Assembly: GCA_963921935.1 (NCBI GenBank)
Contig: OY998180.1
Coordinates: 211,908,744 to 211,972,743, forward strand
Source: Galeruca laticollis
Taxonomy: Eukaryota; Arthropoda; Insecta; Coleoptera; Chrysomelidae
Length of the DNA stretch: 64,000 nt
Direction of reading: 5' to 3'
Below are positions 1 through 10,964 of this stretch, in pieces. Numbering within the stretch: position 1 is the first letter of the stretch; each line of letters begins with the position of its first letter. The notes beneath the pieces were generated by a model, which did no database searches, was not told where the DNA came from, and worked only from the letters and a program-made list of their open reading frames with translations. The position numbers were made by a program, and so were the translations under genes.

Positions 1-159
1 GGTTTAGTGTCTGGAGAAATGAATGGATTTTCTCTTGAATCTTTATAGACATCTTGAATATATCTTAAAACAGCTACTCCATCACCCCAAGCGTGTTCAA
101 AATTAACTGCAGCTTGTCCATCTTTGGAAATTTGAAGCGAAAAAGATTTATCAAACCAT
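1..159 (-). CDS. CPT2: CPT2, downstream exon (partial, runs off left edge)
   Basis: This is part of carnitine O-palmitoyltransferase 2, the mitochondrial inner-membrane enzyme that regenerates long-chain acyl-CoA from acylcarnitine for beta-oxidation. Reading leftwards from 159, the exon encodes WFDKSFSLQISKDG followed by FEHAWGDGVAVLRY. This is the carnitine acyltransferase active-site block; its His is the catalytic base in the family (established knowledge). The acceptor AG is at 161-160 after a T-rich tract. The first base completes an Arg codon begun by AG at 4318-4317, giving the family sequence GDGENRWFDKSF across the junction. The frame is open to position 1, so the remaining C-terminal catalytic half lies outside the window. 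The match to known CPT2 is strong in motif order and spacing. Confidence 0.93.
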
Positions 160-502
160 CTAAAAAATGTATTGCATACAAATAGTAAGAAGTTCTGTTC
201 AATATATTGTATAATAACGTCACTTCAACCTTTGAATGCCGATGGGGGGTCCTCGAGGTACCCCAGTACAATATTTTCCTTAATATTTTTAAAACAAACT
301 ACAACTGGCAACTGCGCTTTTAGCTATGAGCTTAAAATTACAAAACTTATCATGTGTTAGTGTGTTTGGAGCAGTCGTTGCAAGAGTGTCGCGATATAAT
401 GCAATTAGAGGTAAGTGGGGTCCCACTGAGACCCCGGACGAGCATTAGACGGTGCCAAATTTGATACTAGAAATAAGGTGATTTTTTCAGATTTGGGTTA
501 GA

Positions 503-857
503 ATGGATCGTTTTTGAAGACCTAGACCACTGTCACAACGCTAGCTTGAAGAGGTATTTGAAAACCCGAATACAGATATCTCGGAATCAGAAATTTACTA
601 TGAATCGGATGAAGAATTTGAGAACGATATCAATGAACTTGTTTCGGAAATAGAGGACAATATAGAAATAGAAAGTGAGCTGTCGTACCTATACCCCACA
701 CGGTCGTACCCACACCTCAAACCATCATTCCAGAGATACTGTATATACCTCAAAATCTGGTCTAAAATGGCAAACTGTACCATTTGCCCGTACCAAACGA
801 CAAAGAAGAAATATTGTAGGCATACGGAATATAGTGTGGATGCAAGTGCACCCTTAG
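503..857 (+). pseudogene. piggyBac 1 transposase, N-terminal fragment
   Basis: From an ATG at 503 the reading includes early stops. It then shows the acidic N-terminal region typical of piggyBac transposases (ESDEEFENDINELVSEIEDN) and, after a frame change, SKSGLKWQTVPFARTKRQRR. The latter matches the conserved pre-domain block that precedes the DDE domain. The reading ends at the start of the fold-back arm near 858. At least one stop codon and one frameshift make it non-functional. The family assignment rests on motif order. Confidence 0.65.
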
Positions 858-1840
858 ATTTTTACTTTTCTGCCCAACCTATCTAATATTGTGGTTTACC
901 ATAAAAAAAGTTGGAGTTTTGAAAAAAATTTGTGAGTTATTTTTACGTTTTTCATCAAGAACAACACGAAAAAATGGTTTTTAGAAAAAAAATCCTGTGT
1001 GTATGTCATCGTCGTTGACCACTTTTCGTTACATGTCTTGTTATCACGATACAGCCTCCGGAGTGCAACAAGTCACCAATTTTATAATTGAATATTATTC
1101 AAGACATCTTACAGATGAACCCTATTGATTTTCAGCTCACCAGAGCGCGTACAACAGGTGCTATAGTACATTAAGTACGACATTTTTGTCATTTTTGGAG
1201 AAATTTCAGTTTGTTAGCACGATACAGCCTCCGGAATATATACTACTGACAGATTTTATGATAGGATATTATTCAATGCGTCTCAAAGATGAACTCTGTT
1301 GATATTCAGCTCACTAAAGCCAGTACAATGAGTGCTATGGTACTTCATGTACCAAATTTTTGTCATTTTTCGATTATTTTCAGTTTGTTAGCACGATACA
1401 ACCTCCAGAGTGTATATAACTGACCAATTTTATTATTATTGTTCAGGGCGTCTTATAGATGAACCTTATTGATTTTTAGCTCACCAGAGCTAGTACAACG
1501 AGTGCTATGGTACCTGAAGTACCACTTTTTCAGTCCTTTTTGGAGAAATTTCAGCTTGTTAGCACGATACAGCCTCTGGAATGTATACAAGTGACCAATT
1601 TTATAATTGGATATTTTTAAAGGTTTCTCACAGATATATCCTATCGATTTTCAGCTGACTAGAGCGAGCACAGCGGGTCCTATAAATCCAGATATACTAC
1701 ATTTTTGATTATTTTTGGAGAAATTTCAGTTTGTTAGCACAATACATCCCCCGAAGTTTATACAAGTGATAATTTTATGATAGAATATTATTCAGGGCAT
1801 CTCACAGATGCGGAAAAGTCAGTTTTAATCTTTAAAACCG
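858..1840. repeat. Left arm of giant fold-back (4.5 tandem ~172-bp units)
   Basis: The arm begins with a unique segment of about 180 bp (from gatttttacttttctgccc) and continues as repeated units that each start with ttgttagcacgatacagcct, at about 1038, 1213, 1384, 1557 and 1732. Each unit carries a small internal palindrome (for example ggtacctgaagtacc). The arm ends in a cagatg...cagttttaatctttaaaac segment. The reverse complement of the entire organisation lies at 2452-3741. Units differ by roughly 15-25% by eye, so the array is old. Confidence 0.9.
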
Positions 1841-1849
1841 TTCATTTCA

Positions 1850-2451
1850 ATTTGTTTATTACGACTCAAAAGAGTTAATTTGTCTTCAAACCTACGAAGA
1901 AGCCCTTAGATATTACAATAACTGGAATGAAAAAAATTCAACCAAACAAAAACAATGGTTACCGGTCGAGAAGGTAGAACTAGTTTTATAGGCATTCTGA
2001 TCAAAGCTGGAGCACTGAGATGTAGAAAAGAATCAACCCGTGAAATAAGGTCCACGAACAGGTCTATATGTCGGTCGTTTTTTGCAGCCGCCATGTCTAG
2101 AGATAGATTTGAGCAAATAATTGGCTTTTTACAATTCAACTACAAATCTACATGAGAAGAGAGAAGGAAGAAGGACAAATTAGCGACAATTAGAGAACTT
2201 TGGGATATGTTCGTTGATAAATGCAAGAAGTCTTTTCAACTGTACGAAACCGTTACCATTGATTAGCAGCTAATTTGTTTTAGGGGTTAGTGTCTCTTTA
2301 GACAGTTTATAAAAACAATACCGGGGCGCTATGTCATGAACATTTGGTCAACTGCAGACATGAAAACATCGTATCTTTGGCCACTTAGACTTTTCATGAA
2401 CATGGTTGATATTGGTGCTCTCAACTCATTTGCATTATACATGGAAAATAA
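1850..2451 (+). pseudogene. piggyBac 1 transposase core in fold-back loop
   Basis: Read over several frames, the loop encodes IGILIKAGALRCRKESTREI, AAAMSRDRFEQIIGFLQFN, ERRKKDKLATIRELWDMFVD and a broken counterpart of the TIDEQL-PFRGRCPFRQ signature. A piece of the later MNMVDIGALNSFALYMEN helix follows. The part between the FRG...RQ signature and that helix, which includes catalytic Asp residues, is missing. Stops (one after NYKST) and frameshifts abound. It is collinear with the fragments on both sides of the fold-back, so it may come from the same original transposase gene. Confidence 0.75.
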
Positions 2452-3741
2452 ACAGTTTTAAGGATTGAAACTAACTTTGCCCCATCTGTGAGAAGCCCTG
2501 CACAATATTCTATCACAAAATTGTCACTTGCATACACTTCGGGGGATGTATCGTGCTAACAAACCAAAATTTCTCCAAAAATAACCAAAAATTTAGCTTA
2601 TCTGGATTTATCGCTCTAGTCAGCTGAAAATCAATAGGATATATCTGTGAGACACCTTAAAAAATATCCAATTATAAAATTGGTCACTTGTATACATTCC
2701 AGAGGCTGTATTGTGCTAACAACCCGAAATTTCTCCCAAAAAGGACTGAAAAAGTGGCACTTCACGTACCATAGCACCCGTTGTACTAGCTCTGGTGAGC
2801 TAAAAATCAATACGGTTCATCTATAAGACGCCCTGAACAATGCTCTATCATACAATTGGTCAGTTGTATACACTCTGGAGGCTGTATTGTGCTAACAAAC
2901 TTAAAATTCTCGAAAAATGACAAAAATTTGGTACTTTAAGTACCATAGCACTCGTACTGGCGATAGTGAGCTGAATATCAACAGGGTTCATCTTTGAGAC
3001 ACATTGAATAATATCCCATCATAAAATTAGTCAGTTGTATATACTCCTGTTGCTGTATCGTGCTAACCAACTAAAATTTCTCCAAAAATGACAAAAATGT
3101 CGTACCTAAAGTACTATATCACATGTTGTATGCGCTCTGCTGAGCTGAAAATCAATAGGGTACATCTTTGAGACATCTTGAAAAATATCCAATTATAAAA
3201 TTGGTCACTTGTATACACTCTGGGGGCTGTATCGTGCTAACAAACTGAAAATTCACCAAAAATGACAAAAATTTGGTACTTCAAGTACCATAGCACCAGT
3301 TGTACTGGCTTTAGTGTGCTGAATATCAATAGGATTCATCTGTGAGACGTCCTGAATAATATCCAATCATAAAATCGGTCACTTGTATATACTCCGGAGG
3401 CTGTATCGTGCTAAGAAACTGAAATTTCTCAAAAAATGTCATACTTAAAGTACTATAGCACCTGTTGTACTGGCTCTGGTGAGCTGAAAATCAATAGGGT
3501 TCATCTGTGAGATGTCCTGAACAATATTCAATCATAAAATTGGTGACTTGTTGCACTCTGGAGGCTGTATCGTATTAACAAGACATGTAACGAAAAGAGG
3601 CCAACGTCGACATACACATAGGATTCTTTCTCTAAAAACCGTTTTTTCGTGTTGTTCTTGATGGAAAACGTAAAAATAACTCAAAAAAAATTCCCACTTT
3701 TCTCGCATATTAGATAGGTTGGGGGAAAAAGTAAAAATCCT
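2452..3741. repeat. Right arm of giant fold-back (~6.5 tandem units, inverted)
   Basis: This is the reverse complement of the left arm. The inner edge at 2452 mirrors 1800-1840. Units ending in the complement of the ttgttagcacgatacagcct start recur at about 2560, 2730, 2900, 3070, 3245, 3415 and 3585. The outer segment to 3741 mirrors 858-1037, including ccaacctatctaatat and its complement. The right arm has about two more units than the left, as expected from unequal exchange within a tandem array. Confidence 0.9.
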
Positions 3742-3816
3742 GAGTTTCAGAAGAAAAATAGATCATGTCATCATTCATTTCTTCTACAACTGGGGGAGAG
3801 CCTTACCAAAAGCAAC

Positions 3817-4080
3817 ATGGAAAAACGAGGCAAATTCAAGTTCCATAAATTACATGTAACAAAAGCTATACAAGATTGTGGCGTTTTATCAGAGGCTCGA
3901 GAACAACAATTTGATCTTCCCCAAGATACAGGTGCAGCAGGTGTTAGAAAATGAGGAAGGTGTTACCAGTGTCCACGTAACTGTGACAAAAAAGTCAACA
4001 CTAGATATGGCATTTGCAAAAAATGGATGTGTGCAATTCATCGAAAAAAAAGAGCAAACAATTTTATGCGGTGTATGTAG
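3817..4080 (+). pseudogene. piggyBac 1 transposase, Cys-rich C-terminus
   Basis: The fragment reads MEKRGKFKFHKLHVTKAIQD, a single internal stop, then GRCYQCPRNCDKKVNTRYGI followed by CKKWMCAIH and a terminal stop at 4078-4080. The Cys-x2-Cys pairs with a final His fit the C-terminal zinc-binding domain of piggyBac transposases. The frame is otherwise open for 88 codons, so decay is modest here. Confidence 0.7.
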
Positions 4081-4316
4081 TTTATTAGACTTACGAATAT
4101 TATGTTACCCACTTTAGTTTTCTTTTTTTAATGTGTTTATTTTATAGCTGTGTAAAGTTTCAATTATATCTTAGTAAGTTTTATATTCAAACTAGCCTTT
4201 TATTTCATATCCTTCCATATATTTCTTATGGAGTCCTTAAAGGACCCCGCATCAGCATCTACATTAATTTTATAAGCACAGGCATTCAAAGGTTAATCTC
4301 AATTATTAAGACTTAC

Positions 4317-5377
4317 CTATTTTCCCCATCTCCATGTAAAAAGTTTCTTACTATACCATATGGATCTTCCCCTAAGTTATCAGAATCAAGACAAACATTA
4401 AAAAGAGCAGAATCAATGTATTTCAAGCATTGATCATTTCCATTTGATTCTAATTCATGCCTTAGAATAGCCCATTTATTCCTTTCTAAGGTTGTCAAAA
4501 TACCAATTGGAAAATCACATTTTGGAATAGGGTCTTCCAAAATATATTTCAGTCTTGCTAAAATTTGTTTTGCTGGTATAATATCGTTATTATCAGTAAG
4601 AACCCTAAAAGCATAAAAGTGACCTTTGTACTGTACTGTAATATGCTTTCCGGCTGAATTGTGAACAAGCCTATCTTTGTCAATTTCTGGAATCCTTGTG
4701 GTGTTGAACAAATTTGGATATTGACTCATATCTAAAGGATAGGCTTTAAATAGATATGCTCCATACCAGGATATTGCTGGAGGTAATTTACTACAAATAT
4801 TTTTAAATCTTTCTGTATCACTTTTCTTTGGGTTTAGATGATATACTTCAGGTTCTAGAATGTTCGCCTTCAAAGATTTGTAAAATCTTAATGAGCTTAT
4901 TATCATATTGGCACTTCTAATCAGTTGATTGTTGTAGGCTGGCCTTTCATCTTTATGGACAACTAGCATTGGATTATAATTAATAGGTATTGGTTTACGA
5001 TCTCGTAGGTAGCTATCTGACCAAAATTCTGATATGTAGCTAGAATGCTTATTCAATCTATCATAATTTTTGAGCAGTTCTTGAAGATGTCTCCCGGAAG
5101 TATTTCTAAATTGTTCTACATTGCTCTCAGTTTTTCTGTATGCCTCATCAATAAGAAGAGGTTTTAGAGACGCTAAATAGCGTTTACACGTTGAATCTAA
5201 TGCAGGAATTGGTAAACGAGGTAAAGATTTCTGGAAGTGCATTGTAGGTATTTGACTTTTTTGCATGAACTGATAATTTGCATATTCCTTGGATATTAAA
5301 TTTTTCTTCAGTAATTTATAAATTTCTTGTGGAGACCCATGTGTTAAAACATCCACTTTTTGTCGTAATACAGTCAT
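4317..5377 (-). CDS. CPT2: CPT2, large upstream exon with start codon
   Basis: This exon encodes 353 complete residues plus two bases of the next codon. It holds the N-terminal half of CPT2: YQFMQKSQIPTMHFQKSLPR near residues 36-55, then the conserved HSSYISEFW, EPEVYHLNP, SWYGAYLFKAYPLDMSQYPN and FRVLTDN blocks. The donor is gtaagt at 4316-4311, directly after a Gly-Glu-Asn-Arg stretch. The ATG at 5377 follows an in-frame TAA immediately upstream, so translation starts here unless a 5' coding exon is spliced in further down. The first 30 residues are moderately basic but are not an obvious Arg-rich presequence. An upstream exon with a better mitochondrial signal is therefore possible. No frameshift or stop is present, so the gene looks functional. 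Confidence 0.92.
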
Positions 5378-6395
5378 TTTAGGTAGATTGTTTAATTATG
5401 TTCACTTACTGATGATAATTCTTGACAAGTTATTCAAATTCACACTTCCATATGTGACCTGATTTTGATAAATTTGAAACTACATCTAGTATACAATGGC
5501 TTTGCTCCAAATAGATATAATTTTAAATGGTGGTCTATGGATTTTGAATATGACAGACAAACTTCGTCCCATAAGTCATAGATTTAATATGAGAATGAAT
5601 AATGAAACAAACAATCAAAATCAAACGAATCACAGGTTGAATGTTGAAGTAAGAAATAAACAAACATAGACAAAAATATTTTTCTAAATAAACAAAACTC
5701 AAACTAACTAAAAAAAATTGACATATGATGTATTATATCTATGAATTTATCATAGAATTAGAAAATGTTCTGTACCGGGGCACGAGAGATGTACTATAAA
5801 CTTACGGATTAAGATGGCAGCGCCATAGTGGTGGCAACCGGAAACTACTTAATATAAAGTGCCAATAAAAATTATGCTGTTTGGTGTACTTGATACTTGT
5901 GTAGATAATTAAAGTGTTTTGGTTTTCAACGCATATTTGAAGGTAACATTTTATTAAATTATTATTTTAATTGTTTCTCTTAAATCAATGAATGTCTTGA
6001 TAAAACTACTAATTTTTTAAATTAAAAATACTTTTAACTTGAATCAATTGTTCGCTTATCACTTATGTATTCCAGTGAACATTCTCAATTTTTCACCGGT
6101 AGTTATCACTTCACGTAATGTTAATATTGTTGGTGTGTTTACTTGCACATTAAAATCTTAAGGTTTCACCTCATGCAATCGCTCGTTTCCAGCAACAAAT
6201 CTGGTCACGTGTCCCTATTTTGAATTTCCCGAGACTCAAAAAAAACCAGCGACAAGTCATAAATCGCCGCGACATGTAGTGAAGTCGTAGCGACGAAAAG
6301 CAGCGACAACATGGCTGCTCGCAGCGATCTCGAATTCTCGAAAGCTGAGAGATAACCTTAAAACTGATTTCCTAATTTTCTTTTAGCCTGTCCAA
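5378..6395. other. Upstream region of CPT2, no gene recognised
   Basis: About 1 kb of AT-rich DNA lies immediately 5' of the CPT2 start on the minus strand. It should contain the promoter or a 5' non-coding exon. A minus-strand donor-like cgtaagttt lies at about 5798-5806, beside a patch rich in ggcagcgccat and its complement. The segment 6245-6350 is relatively GC-rich. No open frame of interest is seen. Confidence 0.4.
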
Positions 6396-6746
6396 GCGGG
6401 CGGTTGGTTATTACCGGCGGTAATGTCAACAAATGTCAAAATACGTCACGGTTATATTGGTCGCCTTGACATAGCGGTATTTACCAATGTCTTTATCTAC
6501 TTTCTGTACGGTCTAGAGGATTTATTTAGTTAAATTTTCGCTGTTTTGATTTGTTTTTCTGTGTTCATTATCGTTTTTCCATTTAGAAACTTAAGAACTT
6601 CAGTTTTAAAGGATATGCCATAAACAAATGTGAAATATTACATCTGTCAATCGCTATAACTCTGCTCCCGACAGGGTTACTGGTGGTTTTAACCGTGACG
6701 TGATTTGACATCAAACGATGACTTAACGGTTAATGCCAATCCTCGC
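6396..6746. mobile_element. MITE-like element with ~55-bp terminal inverted repeats
   Basis: The left end (gcgggcggttggttattacc... aaatgtcaaaatacgtcacg) is matched by the inverted right end (6688-6746) containing cgtgacgtgatttgacatca. The shared core is tgtcaaa-t-acgtcacggtt. The roughly 350-bp size without coding capacity fits a miniature inverted-repeat element. The superfamily and target duplication are not evident. Confidence 0.6.
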
Positions 6747-8769
6747 TAGGAAGCTACGGTACTTACTTTTGGTATAGGGATCGAGACCGAACTATAGAGG
6801 CAGCACTTCTGTCGAAAGTAGAGCACCCTGGTGTTAAATAAGAAAAACATTGTGATGTAAACAGTGTAATAAATAACCTACAAAATGCAAAAAATGAATA
6901 GATCTTTTTATTTTCTTTGCCAGGAAAAATTGTTGGTTTGTCAGATGGGTGTAGGGGATTAGCTGATTTTTTTATTATTGACAAAATGAGCACTGCAAAT
7001 TCTAGTATTTTTATTTGGTTTCCAATTCATCCGATGTTTTCTGAAATGTAATTGAAAAACTTGAAGTGATTCGTTTTGTACAAATGTTTACTTTCTTTCT
7101 CTTAATAGTATTTAATTATTTAAAATTATTATATAATATTAAAGTCAGCAAACACATAACAAGCTTTTTATTTTATATAATAAATGAAATCGTACAGACA
7201 ACAAATTTTATTCTCTCGATAATAATTTTTTATTTATGGTAAAAAACATTTAGAACTTTTCTAATACCTGCCAATTGTAGTATAATACCATTGTATAAGG
7301 ATAGGCAAGCATCACTTTGTTTGTGTTTTTTCACGGCAGATGGCACAATCGTCATCTTTCTCGATCCCTATTAACCAACCCTCCCTTGGACTACAGTGAC
7401 TATATAGTCACTGTACCTTGGATAAGCTTTTTGTCCAACTTCATAATCAAATTTGAAATTATATTTCACTAAACTGATGTGAGAATGTGCAGGGTGACAC
7501 ATATCTCATGTACACATATTCCTATGCCATTTTAATCAACAGGAGCTTTAAATTTGATTATAAAATTGTATGATACTTGTTTTAATATTTGCATTTAATT
7601 GTGAGGGGCTGCATTCTGCAACTTTTTGAAGATCCTTTAAAATCAACCTGATCATTTGATTGGCTGTTATAGTATGAAAGGAAATTTACAGGCATTTAGA
7701 TTCAAAACCCCTTAAACAGAAAAATGTTAGTTTTTGTTTAATATCTACTAGTTTTATTGTTTCAAGTTGATTAGAATGCATTGTAGCTTTTACAAAATGA
7801 TATAGCTACTCTGTTCTGTATTTCTACTCTGTTTACAACAAACATAAATATTCATTAGTTTATTTGCAGGTTTCCCTTTAATGAAAATTAATTTTGGATA
7901 TTTTAGCTTTGTATGGGGCAACTTCATGTGGATGTTCATCCAGCAATATTTTATAATAGTCCAACATTGTGTTTCCAGCTATGGATAGTATTAATAAAGA
8001 AACAAATCGAGTCACTAAATGTTCTTCGCTACTCAAAATCACCATGAATAAGAAATTTTGCTTTCACCGCACGGGATTTTATATGTTTACTTTGTAATTG
8101 CTTGTCCTCCGCCAGCCGTCATTTTTGTGTTGCGTAGGTCATGGTCTTGGATTGGCCTATTGGCAGTGATACAAGTGAATAAAATAGGAGTGAATAAAAA
8201 TAAAATAGTGTTCGAATCTATAATCAGCGGCACTCTGCTATGATGGTAGGAAATTGGCGAGATGTCGCTTGTTTACAAATATCAGTTATCAGTGTCAACA
8301 AATTTTTTCAGCGCAGGGATTCAGAAAATTAGGCAAAAAAGAATAATAGCAGCTCTCGTAGATAACGAAATTTTGTTGTGTAAAATCAACAAGGAATGTA
8401 GTCAAAAACGTTTTTGGGTTCACTCATTGTATAAATTATGAATGGAACATGGCTTTTTTAGGTAGTTTTTTCTACACTATTCTCGTACGCAGATAAATTT
8501 GAAAATTATTAGCGGATGTCACCGAGTCAATTCGAAGAGCTGCTATTTTTAGTTGTGTCTCTCATAACAAAACAGAACGCAGTGAGGCGCCCATTTCGGC
8601 TGCTGCACAACTTCTAATAACTCTACGGTAAGATTGTAGATTTGTCTTGCTTAACCATATTGATTATAATTATAGACATCTAAATACAATTTTCCAACAG
8701 ATATTTAGCTACCGGTGACTGTTTCACATCCATATCGTAACGGTACCTGGTAGAGGAAACAACAACGAA
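6747..8769. other. Intergenic DNA, no gene; small palindromes
   Basis: No convincing coding sequence. A weak inverted pair (tatagggatcgaga near 6774 and its complement near 7359) may bound another decayed MITE of about 600 bp. A perfect 24-bp palindrome lies at 7392-7415. The rest is AT-rich. Confidence 0.4.
7392..7415. repeat. Perfect 24-bp palindrome
   Basis: The sequence tacagtgactat followed by its exact reverse complement forms a 24-bp palindrome with no spacer. It could be a protein-binding site, the closed tip of a transposon footprint, or chance. It sits within plain intergenic DNA. Confidence 0.8.
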
Positions 8770-9957
8770 CATTTAGATGAAATATTTTATGGCCTTACTA
8801 AAAAGAGTTTGCAAATAGCTGCATATAAATTTGCCGAGTAAATAACATCGACCACAGATTTAACAAGGAGAAGCAAATGGACGGCGACTCCTGGGTAAAA
8901 GGCTTTTGCAACTGGAATAAGATAACTCTTCGACAACCAGAAAATTTTTCAATGGCACGAGTATGGGGTTTAATATAATTCAGGTAGGACGATTTTTCGA
9001 AAATCTCAAAACTCTTAACGAAAAGAGACAATATTCTCCAAGTTCAATATATAACATGGACGAAACAGGCCTTTCAACGGTGCCCAATAAGTTACTGAAA
9101 GTCTTCGCTACTAAAGGAAAAAAGCTGGTAGGAAATATAGCCAGTGCAGATCGCGGCCAACTTATAACCGCTGTGTGTTGCATGAGTACGACCGGAAACG
9201 AATGAAAGATGAGTTATTTCAAAATGCACCAACTGGCACCTTAAAAATGATTTCAGAGATCGGGTACATTAATACAGATTTATTTGGTTGGTACACTTTA
9301 AAAACTATAGTAAGCCTAGCGCAGAAAACCCAGTTCTACTAGTTTTGGCTAATCTCAGCTCGCACCGTGATCTACAAGCTATTCAATATTGTAGAGATAA
9401 TTACATTGATTTATTGTCTTTACCCCCTTATTACAGCCAAAAGATGCAACCTCTAGATGCCGTTTTTTTTGGTCCTCTAAAGAGTGCATTCAGCAGAGAA
9501 TGCGACAAATGGATGGTGACGAACCCTGGGAAGGTAATGCAACTTTCTGGGTTATTTAATGCGGCTTATGGTACCGTTGCAAATATTCAGAAAGCAGTAA
9601 ACGCGATCAAGGCTTGTGGAATATATCCTTACGATTCAGAGCAGTTTCAGGATACTGATTTTGCACCCTCGTTGGTAACAGAGGCGCCTTCAAACACTGG
9701 TTCAGAAAAAGGACACATTCCAGAAAATGAAGAGATTGTTAACGCAGTTCCAATAAGTTGAAGGAATTGAAGAACAAGAGATGGACATTCCGTCACATGT
9801 TACTCCACCCCATAATTTTGAGCCAGACCCATCGGCTATGCCAGACACCGCATCATCTTTGGATATCACCAGTCTTGACATCGTTTGCGAAGATGGTACC
9901 ATCATTTCCAACATCAAAACCCCAAAAGGAGCACATTATAAAACACATAAACTATAA
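8770..9957 (+). pseudogene. pogo/jerky-type DDE transposase relic
   Basis: Fragments in three frames give a Tc1/mariner-superfamily (pogo, jerky/Tigger-like) transposase. An HTH-side remnant reads LTKKSLQIAAYKFAE, then RFNKEKQMDGDSWVKGF and LRQPENFSMAR. A DDE-domain start reads SIYNMDETGLSTVPNK, followed by ASADRGQLITAVCCM. The second catalytic block reads LVLANLSSHRDLQAIQYCRD, then LPPYYSQKMQPLDAVFFGPL. The Asp normally seen in LLDNHSSH-type motifs is replaced by Ala, so catalysis would be lost even without the frameshifts. The C-terminal tail continues after a frameshift at about 9755 to a double stop near 9951. Confidence 0.8.
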
Positions 9958-10239
9958 TAAACAGAGACAAGACTTGCACAAACATGACGACACAATATAA
10001 AAACTTCAATGATATAGATCAAAAGGCAACATATTTAATAAAAATAGTTGCAAGGAATTGTAGACTCTAATCAAGGGTTGTCATAATAATCAAAATAAAG
10101 ATAACATAGAGGACCATAGGATGGATCCTCAGTTAAGGAGCCTTCACTAGTGTTTGAGAAAAATTAGCAGGCATAATAAATAGGCCAATTAATCCTGTCT
10201 ACGAAAATGATCGAATTCAGATGTATATATTCTTCTTTT
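9958..10239. other. Spacer between element relics
   Basis: AT-rich DNA. I see no coding block and no structured repeat. Confidence 0.5.
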
Positions 10240-10800
10240 TAACACCTGTAACAGAGCCAGGCATATTAGACATAATAAAAACATTGAAAAACAAAAAGGT
10301 ACCAGGTGTTGACAACATTAAGTCTGACGTTATTCAAGAAACTGCTGATACGATAGCTCCATATTTAGTAGATTTGATTAATTCCATTTTGGAAACACAT
10401 TATTACTCCAATACATAATAAGGGGGATAAAAATGTTTATCAAACTATAGACCTATCTCACTTATCTCAACAGTTTCGAAAAATCTCTAAAAACCTGCAT
10501 ATTTGAGTAAATATAATATTTTATCGAAACTTCAGTATAGTTTTCAAGAAGGATTTTCAATGAGTGATGCTATAATTGCTTTGGTAACCCAAATTTATGA
10601 CTCACTAGATACAGCTAAGCCCTCTATATGCGTGTTTCTGGATCTTGTCAAGGCCTTCGATACCGTATCTCACAGTCAGCTCTTAGAGGCCTTGGAGGAT
10701 ATAGGGATTCGCGGAGTTCCGTTGAATTTATTCAAAAGTTACCAGAACAACAGACAATTCGCTCTATGGGGGGATGTGGCAATAAAACACCAGAGTACAC
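10240..10800 (+). pseudogene. Non-LTR reverse transcriptase fragment (CR1/Daphne-like)
   Basis: The translation gives IIKTLKNKKVPGVDNIKSDV (RT finger region), then a broken RPISLIST block, and SKYNILSKLQYSFQEGFSMS followed by CVFLDLVKAFDTVSHSQLLE. The latter holds the first catalytic Asp of reverse transcriptase (motif A). It breaks off before the motif with the Asp pair. The sequence resembles the more complete relic at 51869-55412, which suggests one family. Frameshifts occur at about 10430-10500. Confidence 0.75.
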
Positions 10801-10854
10801 TCTTTTAGATATTTAATCCGAGCTTTCGAATAATTTTTTATTCATTTTCAAGGA

Positions 10855-10879
10855 ATAAAATCTATCGAGAATTTTGGTT
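10855..10879 (+). repeat. 25-bp sequence repeated exactly at 23414-23438
   Basis: The block ataaaatctatcgagaattt plus ggtt and its first base context is identical at both places, and both lie beside retroelement scraps. It may be the edge of a dispersed element. Confidence 0.6.
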
Positions 10880-10964
10880 AACTTGTAAATTTCTGTAATC
10901 TGTATTGGTCAAAGCATTTGCTATCGTTAACTTTAACGTTTTTTTGCGCTAGGATACTTACAGT

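Larger units (their letters stand above)
417..4248 (+). mobile_element. piggyBac-like element 1 (degenerate, interrupted)
   Basis: Three separated blocks of piggyBac transposase coding sequence lie on the plus strand in the right order: N-terminus 503-857, core 1850-2451 and Cys-rich C-terminus 3817-4080. They are separated by the two arms of a giant inverted repeat. Palindromic tips of the form GGGGTC...GACCCC occur at 417-435, with a matching tip (ggagtcc...ggacccc) at 4230-4248. The second piggyBac in this window has similar tips (gggtcc...ggaccc). I take these tips as the element ends; a clean TTAA duplication is not visible. The element lies inside the CPT2 intron, on the opposite strand to the gene. 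Confidence 0.7.
160..4316 (-). other. CPT2: CPT2 intron loaded with a piggyBac/fold-back nest
   Basis: This GT-AG intron (donor 4316-4315, acceptor 161-160) is about 4.16 kb long. From 160 to 416 I see no coding or repeat structure. From about 417 to 4248 it is occupied by piggyBac 1 and the fold-back element described below. Transcription of CPT2 on the minus strand would carry the whole inverted repeat into the pre-mRNA. Confidence 0.85.

Noticed and set aside
4131..4433. 100-codon plus-strand open frame across the CPT2 exon edge
   Set aside because: It overlaps the CPT2 exon and its donor site in antisense and has no domain. The minus-strand CPT2 reading fully explains the sequence.
6763..6993. 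76-codon minus-strand open frame as a gene
   Set aside because: No domain, no partner exon and a low-complexity composition.
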